DNA from: Dehalococcoidia bacterium
GTDB taxonomy: Bacteria > Chloroflexota > Dehalococcoidia > GIF9 > AB-539-J10
NCBI GenBank assembly: GCA_023129815.1
Contig: JAGMBH010000150.1
Location: forward strand, 1 to 5,738
Length of the DNA: 5,738 nucleotides
Reading direction: 5' to 3'
Shown one piece after another: positions 5,709-5,738 of this stretch; position 1 is the first letter of the stretch, and every line of letters begins with the position of its first letter. Below the pieces are notes generated by a model. It did no database searches. It was not told where the DNA came from and saw nothing but the letters and a program-made list of their open reading frames with translations. The position numbers and the translations under genes were made by a program.

Positions 5709-5738
5709 TGTCACCCTGAGCGGTATGAGATTCTTCGC
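5709..5738. repeat. Possible left half of a dispersed palindromic repeat
   Basis: TGTCACCCTGAGCG followed by GAGATTCTTCGC at the window edge resembles, from memory, the TGTCATTCTGAGCGAAG / GAAGAATCTC dispersed repeats common in some bacterial genomes including Chloroflexota. The partner arm would lie beyond the window, so it cannot be confirmed here. Confidence 0.35.

Overview
The window is a compact, moderately AT-rich stretch of what is most likely a bacterial genome. The closest fit is an uncultured Chloroflexota (Dehalococcoidia-like) organism. Points for bacteria: good Shine-Dalgarno (SD) sites, TATAAT-type -10 boxes, a RimI with a long internal insertion, and a long bacterial-type NfeD membrane protease. 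The unusual gene is the first one, Sep-tRNA:Cys-tRNA synthase (SepCysS). It is best known from methanogenic archaea, and from memory it has also been reported in a few bacteria including Chloroflexota. The taxonomic call is inference; no rRNA or other marker is present.

Layout. (1) 1-1149 (+): SepCysS, open at its 5' end. The Met at 85 is internal to the conserved protein, so the true start lies left of the window. (2) 1150-1228: short gap between convergent genes, with no convincing hairpin terminator. (3) 1229-1900 (-): RimI-type N-acetyltransferase. (4) 1901-1976: divergent promoter region centred on a perfect inverted repeat that carries TATAAT on both strands. (5) 1977-2915 (+): PyrD, class 1B dihydroorotate dehydrogenase; the longer reading from 1923 would begin upstream of its own promoter. 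(6) 2920-3119 (-): a decayed N-terminal fragment of an iron-sulfur flavoprotein gene with a frameshift, a nonsense codon and a missing 3' part. It abuts the pyrD stop. (7) 3139-5641 (-): a tight three-gene membrane operon, transcribed leftwards in the order long NfeD protease, free-standing NfeD C-terminal (OB-fold) protein, slipin (stomatin/SPFH). A good sigma70-like promoter precedes it. (8) 5642-5738: that promoter, then at the right edge what looks like half of a dispersed palindromic repeat.

How the genes work together. The NfeD-slipin pair is a known partnership in which the ClpP-like NfeD serine protease acts on stomatin in the membrane. Here the operon also contains a second, small NfeD OB-fold protein that clearly arose by tandem duplication of the 3' end of the long nfeD gene. 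The pseudogene sits 19 bp after the slipin stop, so it was probably once the operon's fourth gene. SepCysS would act with SepRS (not in the window) to make Cys-tRNA from phosphoseryl-tRNA. PyrD (pyrimidine synthesis) and RimI (protein N-acetylation) are housekeeping genes that share a divergent control region.
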